Part shown: positions 42,763 through 51,199 of the stretch, in pieces
How positions within the stretch are numbered: position 1 is the stretch's first letter
Layout of the letters: every line of letters starts with the position of its first letter
Assembly: GCA_947501805.1 (NCBI GenBank)
Contig: CANMXJ010000008.1
Coordinates: 124,001-188,000 of the forward strand
Length of the DNA stretch: 64,000 bases
Source: an uncultured Sulfitobacter sp.
Lineage (GTDB): Bacteria > Pseudomonadota > Alphaproteobacteria > Rhodobacterales > Rhodobacteraceae
Direction: 5' to 3'
Position numbers and translations under genes: made by a program
Notes under the pieces: generated by a model
Told to the model about the DNA's origin: nothing
The model's database searches: none
What the model saw: only the letters and a program-made list of their open reading frames with translations

Positions 42763-43808
42763 GGGTACCCTTTGGCGTCACGCTCAGCTGTGTATTTGGC
42801 GATCAGATCCTGAAACTGGTTGTAGATGCCATCACCATCATAACCTGCCGCATTCATCTCGGATTTCCACGATTCAACAAATGGCTCACCCGCCGCGAAA
42901 AGCTTCGCGCGTTCTTCCTCGGCCATTGGGGTCACAGTGACCTTGGACCCGATCTCGCCTGATTTCATCGCCGCAAGCGTGGTATCAAAGTCTTCGATCT
43001 GCAATTGGGCAAAATGATCGGTCATCATGGAACCCGCCTTGAGCATCACTTCCTGTTGCTCAGGCGTGAGCTCCTCAAAGGTGTCCTTGTTCATCACAAT
43101 GCCAAAACCGGAAACCTGACCCCAGTTGGTCAGCGTCATCGTGTCGGCAACTTCGTGCAGCTTGTAAGCCTTTGTCGTGTAGACATAACCAGCAGAACAA
43201 TCGATCAGGCCGGAATCAAGCGCCTGATAGACCTTGTCAAAGGTCATGTTAACCATGGTCGCGCCCAGTTCGGACAACACCTTGGCATATACGCCAGAGG
43301 CGCGCATTTTCTTGCCATTGATATCCTCGACCGTGCGAATGTCATGGCCCGGCGCGCATTCCATTTGCAAAGACGTGGTCGTAAAATTACCGATGTAGAC
43401 AACGTTTTGCTTGGCCAGAATTTCTTTCATCTGGTCGTTTGTGGTCATCAGTTCATACATCGCGCGCATCCCGACCCAAGGGTCAGAGTTATCACCGGGC
43501 AGATCGCCGATGGTCATCGCCTTGAGTTCGTTGGGTGTATAAACTGCAATGACAGCACCCAGATCAGCAGTGCCCGCGCCGATACCGCCAAGCGCGGCTT
43601 TGAACTTGAGCAGCGCACCGCCCCAGTGGATGTCCAGCTTCAGCTCGCCACCTGAAAGCTCTTCGATCTGTTCCGCGAAATAGGTCTGCGCCGCCGCGCG
43701 CGTGCCGCGGTTCGGCCCGCCATCCGTGTATCGCAGCACGATTTCCGCGCTTGCCATCGAGGCCATAGACGCGAGGGCAAGGCCCATCATTGTGGCTTTA
43801 AAGTTCAT
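42750..43808 (-). CDS. TRAP transporter substrate-binding protein (DctP family)
   Basis: The 352-aa periplasmic protein has a clear signal peptide (MNFKATMMGLALASMASMASA) and the DctP core, including the conserved Arg in INGKKMRASG that binds a substrate carboxylate, and FDKVYQALDSGLIDCSAGY. The ligand should thus be an organic acid. Shared operator copy E lies just upstream, which links this importer to the acyl-CoA island and suggests that it brings in an acid used there. Confidence 0.93.
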   Translation of the reverse strand: MNFKATMMGLALASMASMASAEIVLRYTDGGPNRGTRAAAQTYFAEQIEELSGGELKLDIHWGGALLKFKAALGGIGAGTADLGAVIAVYTPNELKAMTIGDLPGDNSDPWVGMRAMYELMTTNDQMKEILAKQNVVYIGNFTTTSLQMECAPGHDIRTVEDINGKKMRASGVYAKVLSELGATMVNMTFDKVYQALDSGLIDCSAGYVYTTKAYKLHEVADTMTLTNWGQVSGFGIVMNKDTFEELTPEQQEVMLKAGSMMTDHFAQLQIEDFDTTLAAMKSGEIGSKVTVTPMAEEERAKLFAAGEPFVESWKSEMNAAGYDGDGIYNQFQDLIAKYTAERDAKGYPWAR

Positions 43809-43915
43809 CTTATCATTCTCCCTGTTCGTTTTTGTTTTTTGGTATTTTATCGAAGAGCCAACGGGTTTTCACCGTGGAGCCGACTATCTGCGGCATTTCT
43901 CCCCAGCCGCGCAAA

Positions 43916-43958
43916 TTAGTTTGCTAGCTAACTATAACCAATCTCGAATTTGCATCAA
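43916..43958 (-). promoter_or_regulatory. TRAP promoter with shared operator, copy E
   Basis: On the minus strand TTGATG (43958-43953), 16 bases, TATAGT (43936-43931) is a good promoter for the TRAP operon. TTAGTTTGCTAGCTAA (43916-43931; core TTTGCTAGCTAA) begins at the -10 end, the same geometry as copy A. It is the most symmetric copy of the motif. Confidence 0.6.
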
Positions 43959-44011
43959 ACATTATTTTGCAGGGGTGCTGCACCATTTACGGCAGCGCCG
44001 CTCTTGTGCTC

Positions 44012-44896
44012 TCAAGTCGCCAATGACGCGCTTTGTAAAGCCTCGCCTTTGTATCCCAAACACACAATACCATCCGCCCTGTGGTCCGGGGCATCGCTGA
44101 TATCCCAACGATTGCCGACAACCTGTATCAACATTTTCTGGCCTGTCAGCGATGTTGCAAAACCCTTTGCCCTGATCAAACCATGGGCATCGCTGGCCAG
44201 ATGTTGCGCAAGACCCTCGACGTCACAGGGATTGTCGGGGATCAACGTTGTCATTTCGAGGTTTTGCGTATGATGATATCGCCCGGAAGACGCTGGTTTT
44301 TCAAGAAAGCTGTCGAGAACGGCTTGTGGTGGGACCACACCATGTTGCGCGTCAAGGATACCCACGTTCGGGTTTTGCTGCTTGAGCCAGCTTATTGTTT
44401 CACTCAACTCTGACTTAGCCACCAAATCTGTCTTGTTCAGCACAATGATGTTTGCATCCGAAAGTTGACGTAGAACCGTGTCGCTCATGTATTTTGATTG
44501 CGCATTCATCTGAACGGTTTCCGCATCTGCAAGAATCACAATCCCGTCGACGCGATACCCATCCAGCAGCGAAACTGATCCGACAATCGCACTGGGAATC
44601 GCAACACCGGAGCTTTCGATCAACAAATGATCCGGACGTGGGTCCAGCTGGGCCATTTCCAGCAACGCGCCTGTCAAATCGCTGCCAAAAGAGCAGCAGA
44701 CACAACCACCCGCGATGGAAATAATGTCATCGTCTTCCGCTTCGATCAGATCCTCGTCGATGGCCAACTCGCCAAATTCATTGACCAGCACCGCCAGTCG
44801 CAACCCATCTGCATGGCGCAGCAGGTGGTTCACCATTGTCGTCTTACCGGAGCCGAGATAGCCGCCGATCACTGTTACCGGAAGCGGTGGTGTCAT
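44012..44896 (-). CDS. CobW/COG0523-family GTPase, metal chaperone-like
   Basis: The 294-aa protein has the P-loop GGYLGSGKTT (11-20), the zinc-binding CxCC motif (C65-V-C67-C68 in GGCVCCSF) and NKTDL for guanine binding, followed by a C-terminal domain. COG0523 proteins hand metal, often zinc, to client enzymes. Its ATG overlaps the stop of an amidohydrolase gene (ATGA), a metal-dependent family, so that enzyme is the likely client. The ATG at 44896 is chosen; upstream residues would lie within the amidohydrolase gene. Confidence 0.88.
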   Translation of the reverse strand: MTPPLPVTVIGGYLGSGKTTMVNHLLRHADGLRLAVLVNEFGELAIDEDLIEAEDDDIISIAGGCVCCSFGSDLTGALLEMAQLDPRPDHLLIESSGVAIPSAIVGSVSLLDGYRVDGIVILADAETVQMNAQSKYMSDTVLRQLSDANIIVLNKTDLVAKSELSETISWLKQQNPNVGILDAQHGVVPPQAVLDSFLEKPASSGRYHHTQNLEMTTLIPDNPCDVEGLAQHLASDAHGLIRAKGFATSLTGQKMLIQVVGNRWDISDAPDHRADGIVCLGYKGEALQSASLAT

Positions 44897-46536
44897 AGGT
44901 CTGCGGCGCAGAAAATGCGCCCGCCCTGCACCGTGCCCCAAACCCGTATGTCCTTGAGGTTTTCGCCGCCAATTTCGGTGGGGTCGTCTTCGAGCACGGC
45001 AAAGTCCGCTTTTTTGCCGACCTCAATGGATCCCACTTCGTCATCCATGTGCAGCGTATAAGCCGCCCCGATGGTGATCGCATAAAGCGCCTCGGCCACG
45101 TTGATCTTCTCGTATTCGCCTTGGGTGCGGCCAGACGCCGTGATGCGGTTCACCGCACACCACGCTGTAAACAATGGCCCCAGCGGCGTGATCGGCGCAT
45201 CCGAATGGATGGACATCGGAACACCCGTGTCGAGGGCGGTACGGCAGGCGTTCATCCGCAAAGCGCGCTCGGGTCCAACCGTCAGGCGATAGTGTTCGTC
45301 ACCCCAGTAAAAATGGTGATTGGCAAACAGGTTCACACACATGCCCAGTTTGTTCATACGTCGAAATTGTGCGGCGTCGGCCAGCTGGCAGTGTTGCAAG
45401 GTAAAGCGGTGGTCGGGGCTGGGCACCTCCATCAGGGCAGGACCAAGCGTATCGAGCACCATTTCTGTCGCCTCATCGCCATTGGTGTGGGTGTGTACCT
45501 GCACACTTGCCGCCAAGGCCAACCGGTAGAGTTCTGCCAACTGTTCAGGTGCGGTGTACCAAAGTCCGTTTGGCGCACCGTTGTGATACCCCGGCCAGCG
45601 CATACGAGCGGAGAAACCCTGAATGGAGCCATCGGCAAATGCCTTGATCTTACCCAACCGCAAGCGGTCCGATGACATGCCTTTAAGCTCAACAGCCCTG
45701 TCGACCGTTTCAGCGGCGGTGGCACCCATAAAGGCTTTCAACGGCACAACGCAGGTGGGATACCGGTTATCTCCGGTCACTTTGAGCATCGCCTCGACCC
45801 CGTCCGGTTCCAGCCGCGCGGCCAGATCGGTCACAGTTGTCACGCCGGTACGCACACAAAGACGGCCAAAATCCCAGAGACCTTTTTCATCACCGTCCGC
45901 CTTTGCGCGATCAAAGCCCACAAGTGCGGCGACAGGCGTCATCACTTCGGGGCTGAACAACTCGCCTGTTGGCAATCCGTCTGTGCCCAGGGGAATGCCG
46001 GGATGGTTGATTCCGGTCTTCAGGTATCCACCAAGTTCAAGCGCACGGGTGTTTGCATTCATGATGTGGCCAGAGGCATGCAAGACGCCGATGGGTCTGG
46101 TCGTGGAAACTGTGTCCAAATCCGCGCGCGTGACCCGCGTGTTGTCCATATAAATCGGATCAAGCGACCAGCCAAACAAAGGCGCTTCAGGATCATCAAG
46201 CTGTGCATCGGCCTCTTTCAGACGGTCCAGAACAGTTTCAATCGTCGTTGCACCTTCCCAGACCTTACCATCCGGATCGGCGCGATCAAAGTAACCACAA
46301 TAGACATTGCGCCAAAACGTTCCCTCCGATTTATGGGCATGGCCTTCTACAAGACCGGGCATCAGGATTTTATCCGCAAAGGTTTCGTCCAGCTTGTAAT
46401 CACCCCACGTATCAAGTTCTGCCAGATCACCCACCGCCAGAATCCTGTCGCCCCGCACCGCTACGTGACTTGCCACGGGGCGGCTCGGGTTCATCGTGAT
46501 AATCTTGCGGGCGGCATAGATGATCGTGTCGGTCAT
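44893..46536 (-). CDS. Amidohydrolase, YtcJ-like (amidohydrolase 3 family)
   Basis: The 547-aa protein opens like a YtcJ/DUF-type metal hydrolase (AARKIITMNPSRP, then GLVEGHAHKS with the HxH metal pair H66/H68) and has later family blocks VQVHTHTNGDEATEMVL, TLQHCQLADA and SIHSDAPITPLGP. Such enzymes hydrolyse amides or related C-N bonds, but the substrate is unknown. The ATG at 46536 follows AAAGGGAT. The gene is coupled to the CobW-type chaperone and divergent from a LysR regulator; a peptide/opine-type importer lies just beyond. Confidence 0.88.
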   Translation of the reverse strand: MTDTIIYAARKIITMNPSRPVASHVAVRGDRILAVGDLAELDTWGDYKLDETFADKILMPGLVEGHAHKSEGTFWRNVYCGYFDRADPDGKVWEGATTIETVLDRLKEADAQLDDPEAPLFGWSLDPIYMDNTRVTRADLDTVSTTRPIGVLHASGHIMNANTRALELGGYLKTGINHPGIPLGTDGLPTGELFSPEVMTPVAALVGFDRAKADGDEKGLWDFGRLCVRTGVTTVTDLAARLEPDGVEAMLKVTGDNRYPTCVVPLKAFMGATAAETVDRAVELKGMSSDRLRLGKIKAFADGSIQGFSARMRWPGYHNGAPNGLWYTAPEQLAELYRLALAASVQVHTHTNGDEATEMVLDTLGPALMEVPSPDHRFTLQHCQLADAAQFRRMNKLGMCVNLFANHHFYWGDEHYRLTVGPERALRMNACRTALDTGVPMSIHSDAPITPLGPLFTAWCAVNRITASGRTQGEYEKINVAEALYAITIGAAYTLHMDDEVGSIEVGKKADFAVLEDDPTEIGGENLKDIRVWGTVQGGRIFCAADL

Positions 46537-46605
46537 GGGCTGATCCCTTTGTTTGCAGGCTTTGTTTGGCAATTTCCTTCACGCTATGCCGCTTTCCTTG
46601 ATGCG

Positions 46606-46641
46606 GAAAATAGTTTTAACTGCTGAATAACCGCTATTTTC
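46606..46641. promoter_or_regulatory. Long-spaced inverted repeat between amidohydrolase and LysR genes
   Basis: GAAAATAG and CTATTTTC form an 8-bp inverted repeat with a 20-base spacer (46606-46613 and 46634-46641), widened in part by GCGG/CCGC. It sits in the divergent promoter region and could be a site for the LysR regulator at 46660, although it is not the classic T-N11-A form. Confidence 0.35.
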
Positions 46642-46659
46642 TGTACGAAGGGATTGATC

Positions 46660-47580
46660 GTGAACTTCACCCTGAAACAACTGCGCTATGTCGAAGCGAC
46701 CGGACGGCTTGGCTCTATTGCGAATGCGGCACATGAGTTGAATATCTCGCAATCTTCGATCACCGCCGCGATTGGGTCATTGGAAAGTCAGGTCGGGTTC
46801 GATTTGTTTGTAAGGACGCCCGCCAAAGGCATCAGTGTGACCCCGGCAGGTCAGGAAACACTCAAACTGATCCGGAACTTCATCACGCAAAGCCGCCAGT
46901 TCGAAGCAGAAGTCACTGCGATCGGCGGGGATGATACGGGTTCGGTCCGGATTGCGTGCTATGCCACTGCTGCGCCATCTTTTTTGCCCCCGATCCTGAA
47001 GAATTTCAAATCCATCTACCCCCATACGTCGATCAAATTCCTTGAAGGCAACATGGAAACGATCATGGCGTATCTAAAAAGTGGTGAGGCAGACCTCGCT
47101 TTTACCTATGAGGATACGCTGGAAGACCGTCAGGAATTCACACCGCTTTTTGAAGCACCGCCTTATGCGCTGTTAGCGGCCGAGGATCCGTTAGCCAAGG
47201 GAGACACGGTGGATCTGGCAGACCTAGCCGACATGCCGATGATCATGCTGGACCTGCCGCGGACCAAAGAATATTTCATCTCGATGTTTGAAAAAGCCGG
47301 TTTGAAACCGAACCTCGTCCACTCCACCCGTTCGACAGAAATCGTACGCGCACTGGTCTCGGGGGGACACGGGTATTCGCTGCTCAACATCTGCCCCCCC
47401 GACTACAGGAGCGGCGACACGCGCTTTCGTGCGTTACCCTTGCGGGATCAAGTCAAAGTACCGGTCTTTGGCATCGTGACACTTGCCGATACCCGGCAAC
47501 CAAGCATTGTAGACGCATTCATCAACCAATGTATTGATTTGAAGAATGCCGGTGTCTTTGAAGAAATTACCGCCAAATGA
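46660..47580 (+). CDS. LysR-family transcriptional regulator
   Basis: The 306-aa protein has the N-terminal LysR winged helix (TLKQLRYVEATGRLGSIANA, then HELNISQSSITAAIGSLE) and a periplasmic-binding-like effector domain. A GTG at 46660 is the best start, with AAGGGA six bases upstream. A TTG at 46654 is too close. It lies between the divergent amidohydrolase operon and the ABC importer, so it probably activates one or both in response to the imported compound. Confidence 0.92.
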   Translation: MNFTLKQLRYVEATGRLGSIANAAHELNISQSSITAAIGSLESQVGFDLFVRTPAKGISVTPAGQETLKLIRNFITQSRQFEAEVTAIGGDDTGSVRIACYATAAPSFLPPILKNFKSIYPHTSIKFLEGNMETIMAYLKSGEADLAFTYEDTLEDRQEFTPLFEAPPYALLAAEDPLAKGDTVDLADLADMPMIMLDLPRTKEYFISMFEKAGLKPNLVHSTRSTEIVRALVSGGHGYSLLNICPPDYRSGDTRFRALPLRDQVKVPVFGIVTLADTRQPSIVDAFINQCIDLKNAGVFEEITAK

Positions 47581-47702
47581 GCGCGCCCATTCCTCTACAA
47601 AATGTCTCAATGAACCATATTAAAACTGTTTTGTGCTGGAAAAGGGTTGGGCTACGCTTTGCCATAATAACGACAAAAAACGTCTACTAGGGAGTTATAT
47701 CT

Positions 47703-49274
47703 ATGAAAAGAATCGTCAAAAGTCTGGTGTTGGCCACTGCGCTGACAACAGCCATTACGGGCTTTAGCCAAGCTGAGGAACCCAAGACGGGCGGTACGCT
47801 TGTTACTGTTTTGGGCACAAACCCGCGGAACCTGAACTCTGCCGTGCAATCGGGTATCGTCACCGGTTTTCCGGGTGCACAGCTGTTTGCCTCGCCCCTG
47901 CGCTATGACAGCGATTGGACACCGCAGCCCTATCTTGCAGAGACATGGGAAGTGTCCGACGATGGCCTGTCCGTCACGTTGAACCTCGTGAAGAACGCCA
48001 AGTTCCACGATGGCACGCCGATTACATCCGAAGACGTTGCGTTCTCCGTCGAGGTGATCAAAGCGAACCACCCGTTCAAAGCTATGTTTGCGCCGGTAGA
48101 AACTGTCGAAACACCGGATGCCCATACGGCGATCCTGAAGCTGTCCAAGCCGCATCCAGCCTTGTTGCTGGCAATGTCCGGGCAGCTGATGTCGATCATC
48201 CCCAAGCACATCTATGGCGATGGCGAGATCACAGACGTGAAAGCGCACCCGCGCAACAACGAAAATGTGGTTGGTTCCGGCCCATTCAAACTGACCGAGT
48301 TTAAGAACGGCGAGCATGTCATTCTTGAGCGTTTTGACGACTTTTTTATGGAAGGGCGTCCGTATCTCGACAAAGTTGTGATGCGCATCATCACCGACCC
48401 TGCGGCCCGTGCGATTGCCTATGAAAACGGCGAACTGCACATGGGCGCATTTGAATCCCTGCCACGCATTGTGAACCGTCTGAAAAAAGTCGACAGCCTG
48501 ACCGTGACAGCAGATGGTTACGGCGCGATTGGCCCGATCAGCTGGTTGGCGATGAACACCGCCAAAGGTCCGTTGACAGACGTGCGCGTGCGCAAGGCGA
48601 TTGCCTATGCGGTGGATAAAGACTTTATTCACAAGGCGTTGATGCAAGGCACGGCAAGTGACAGCACTTCGGGCATTCACCCCGATAGCCCGTTCTATGC
48701 AGAACAAGAAGGCTACGCGCTTGATCTGGAAAAATCAGCGGCGCTGCTGGATGAAGCAGGCTTCCCTGTCAAAGACGGCTCGCGCATGTCCCTGACAATT
48801 GACTTTGGCTGGCCCGGTGTGAAAGCCGAAGTCGAATACGTCAAAGCGGCCCTGAAAAAGGTCAACATCGATGTTGAAGTGCGCGCCTCTGCTGACTTCC
48901 CGACATGGGCTAAAAAGATGGGTTCGGGTGACTTTGATATGTCATGGGACACCGTATTCAACTGGGGCGACCCTGTGATCGGTGTTCACCGTACCTATGA
49001 CAGCACAAACATCCTGAAAGGTGTCTGGTCAAACACGCAAAGCTATTCCAACGCCCGTGTGGACGAGTTGATGGCAATGGCCGGTGTTGAAGCCGATCCT
49101 GCAAAACGCACCGCGCTTTATGCAGAGTTCCAGGCGATTATCGCGGACGAGCTGCCTGTCTATCATGTCAACACAGTGCCGTACCACACGATTTACCAGA
49201 CCGATAAGGTCGGCAATCCGCCGGTTGGCATCTGGGGCACATCGACACCCATCGATATGACGTACCTCAAGTAA
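47703..49274 (+). CDS. ABC transporter substrate-binding protein, family 5 (dipeptide/opine type)
   Basis: The 523-aa protein has a signal peptide (cut near FSQAEE) and the solute-binding family 5 core: AETWEVSDDGLSVTLNLVKN, KFHDGTPITSEDVAFS, VGSGPFKLTEF and VRVRKAIAYAVDKDFI. It would deliver oligopeptides, opines or N-acyl compounds to the permeases encoded downstream. AGGGAG precedes the ATG. A strong hairpin follows the gene. Confidence 0.92.
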   Translation: MKRIVKSLVLATALTTAITGFSQAEEPKTGGTLVTVLGTNPRNLNSAVQSGIVTGFPGAQLFASPLRYDSDWTPQPYLAETWEVSDDGLSVTLNLVKNAKFHDGTPITSEDVAFSVEVIKANHPFKAMFAPVETVETPDAHTAILKLSKPHPALLLAMSGQLMSIIPKHIYGDGEITDVKAHPRNNENVVGSGPFKLTEFKNGEHVILERFDDFFMEGRPYLDKVVMRIITDPAARAIAYENGELHMGAFESLPRIVNRLKKVDSLTVTADGYGAIGPISWLAMNTAKGPLTDVRVRKAIAYAVDKDFIHKALMQGTASDSTSGIHPDSPFYAEQEGYALDLEKSAALLDEAGFPVKDGSRMSLTIDFGWPGVKAEVEYVKAALKKVNIDVEVRASADFPTWAKKMGSGDFDMSWDTVFNWGDPVIGVHRTYDSTNILKGVWSNTQSYSNARVDELMAMAGVEADPAKRTALYAEFQAIIADELPVYHVNTVPYHTIYQTDKVGNPPVGIWGTSTPIDMTYLK

Positions 49275-49285
49275 AACGCTTAATT

Positions 49286-49310
49286 GCACGGCGGGTCCGA
49301 CCCGCCGTGC
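49286..49310 (+). terminator. Perfect hairpin after the family 5 binding-protein gene
   Basis: GCACGGCGGGT, a 3-base loop CCG, and ACCCGCCGTGC form a perfect 11-bp stem 11 bases after the stop. There is no T-run, so RNA 3'-end protection or partial termination within the operon is likelier than full termination. Confidence 0.65.
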
Positions 49311-49340
49311 ATCCCTCTGATCCAAGAGAAGACCCATCCC

Positions 49341-50318
49341 GTGACATCTCTTCAAACTTTGCTCATGCGCGTCTTTTATGCCGTGATATTGTTGCTCGCT
49401 GTTCTGGTGCTCAACTTCTCGATGATGCATCTGGCACCGGGCGATGTGGCTGACACCATCAGCCAGTCGATGGGCGGTGCGGATGAAGAAATCCTTGACC
49501 AGATCAGGGCTGATTATGGTCTGGACCAACCATTTCTGGTGCAGTTGGGCCGTTACATCGGCAACGTGCTGCGCTTCGATCTGGGGTATTCGTTTTTCTA
49601 TAACAAACCCGTCACCGAGCTGATCTTGCAGCGGTTGCCCGCAACACTGCTGCTGGTCTTCGTTGCACAAATTCTGGCGCTGTTCATTGGCGTCATCCTT
49701 GGCGTCATTTCCGCGCGCAAGCCAAACGGCATCGCCAGCCACTTTGTCACAATGCTGGCGTTGTTTGGCTACTCCGCGCCTGTGTTCTGGACCGGCATCC
49801 TGTTGTTGATTGCCTTCTCTCTCAAGATCCAGATTTTTCCCGTCGCAGGCATGCGCGACATTACGATCTCGGGCGGTTTCTGGGTCCACTTTGTTGATGT
49901 TGTGCGCCATCTTGTTTTGCCGGTTATCACCCTTGGCTCGATCTTCCTTGCGCTTTATTCGCGACTGTCCCGCGCCACGATGATGGAAGTCCTCGGCTCC
50001 GACTATGTGCGCACCGCCAAAGCCAAAGGTCTGTCAGAGCGCGAAGTTGTCTATAAACACGCCCTCAAGAATTCTCTGTCCCCTGTCATCACGCTTGCGG
50101 GTCTGCAATTCTCCGCCGTAATCTCTGGCGCGGTTCTGGTAGAAGCCGTGTTCAGCTGGCCGGGCCTTGGCACGCTGGCGTTCCAGTCCATAATCGCGCG
50201 CGATACGCCCACCATTCTGGGTATCCTGTTTTTCTCTGCCCTCGTCGTCATCGTGGGCAACCTTTTGACCGATCTGGCCCTCAGACTGGTCGATCCACGT
50301 ATGAGGGGCAAAGGATGA
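49341..50318 (+). CDS. ABC transporter permease, DppB type
   Basis: The 325-aa membrane protein has the DppB features NFSMMHLAPGDVADTI, YGLDQPFLVQLGRYIGNVL and the coupling loop RTAKAKGLSEREVVYKHAL. A GTG at 49341 is the likely start. An upstream TTG lies before the hairpin, which would fold over the leader. It overlaps the next permease gene by ATGA. Confidence 0.92.
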   Translation: MTSLQTLLMRVFYAVILLLAVLVLNFSMMHLAPGDVADTISQSMGGADEEILDQIRADYGLDQPFLVQLGRYIGNVLRFDLGYSFFYNKPVTELILQRLPATLLLVFVAQILALFIGVILGVISARKPNGIASHFVTMLALFGYSAPVFWTGILLLIAFSLKIQIFPVAGMRDITISGGFWVHFVDVVRHLVLPVITLGSIFLALYSRLSRATMMEVLGSDYVRTAKAKGLSEREVVYKHALKNSLSPVITLAGLQFSAVISGAVLVEAVFSWPGLGTLAFQSIIARDTPTILGILFFSALVVIVGNLLTDLALRLVDPRMRGKG

Positions 50319-51199
50319 GCGATTTGAATATAGTGCCAACCGAACCTGCACCCGTTGCCCGCCATCCCGCCGCCGAGGCCTGGGAAATGTTCCGCCGCAA
50401 CCACGCTGCGATGGTGGCTTTGGTGGTGCTGTCGCTGATCATTCTGGTCGCGATCTTCGGGCCTTACATTTATCCGACGGACCCGTTTGACATGGTCTGG
50501 GCACCCTTTTCGCCGCCCGGCGTTGACGGGTTCATACTGGGGACCGATTATCTGGGCCGTGACCTCATGGCCGCAATCATCCACGGTGCCCGCGTGTCGA
50601 TCCTGATCGGTCTAGCCGCCGCTCTGATGTCGGTCTTTATCGGCGTGACGGTGGGTGCCTTGGCGGGCTTTTATCGCGGCTGGGTCGAAGAGGTGCTGAT
50701 GCGCATTACCGAGTTCTTTCAAGTGCTACCGACGCTGTTGTTTGCAATGGTCATCGTTGCGCTGTTCGGGGCCTCCTTGCCGATGATCACCCTTGCTATT
50801 GGCATCGTCAGCTGGACGGCTGTGGCACGGATCACCCGCTCAGAGTTTTTGCGGATCAGGGAACTGGAATACGTCACAGCCTCGCGTGCTTCGGGCGCGA
50901 AGAATGCCAAACTGATGTTCCGGATCATTCTGCCAAACGCGCTGCCGCCAATCATCGTGCAGGCGGCGCTGATGGTTGGATCTGCAATCTTGTTTGAAGC
51001 GGGCCTGTCCTTCCTAGGCCTAACCGATCCAAACGTGGTGTCATGGGGGCAGGTGATTGGGTCAAACCGTCAGTACATCCTTGATGCAAGCTATACCGTG
51101 ACCATCCCAGGCATGGCGATCTTTGTCACGGTCCTGGCGATTTCGCTGGTCGGCGACGGCCTGAACGACGCTCTAAATCCAAAGTTGAGACAGCGATGA
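50315..51199 (+). CDS. ABC transporter permease, DppC type
   Basis: The 294-aa membrane protein shows the DppC-type N-terminus with one helix, GTDYLGRDLMAAIIHGARVS, and the coupling loop EYVTASRASGAKNAKLMFRI. It forms the channel with the DppB-type partner. ATGA overlaps join it to genes on both sides. Confidence 0.93.
   Translation: MSDLNIVPTEPAPVARHPAAEAWEMFRRNHAAMVALVVLSLIILVAIFGPYIYPTDPFDMVWAPFSPPGVDGFILGTDYLGRDLMAAIIHGARVSILIGLAAALMSVFIGVTVGALAGFYRGWVEEVLMRITEFFQVLPTLLFAMVIVALFGASLPMITLAIGIVSWTAVARITRSEFLRIRELEYVTASRASGAKNAKLMFRIILPNALPPIIVQAALMVGSAILFEAGLSFLGLTDPNVVSWGQVIGSNRQYILDASYTVTIPGMAIFVTVLAISLVGDGLNDALNPKLRQR

Noticed and set aside
44012-44941. Upstream-extended start for the CobW-family gene at 44941
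   Set aside because: The added residues are arginine-rich and lie inside the amidohydrolase coding sequence; the ATG at 44896 gives the usual N-terminus right before the P-loop.
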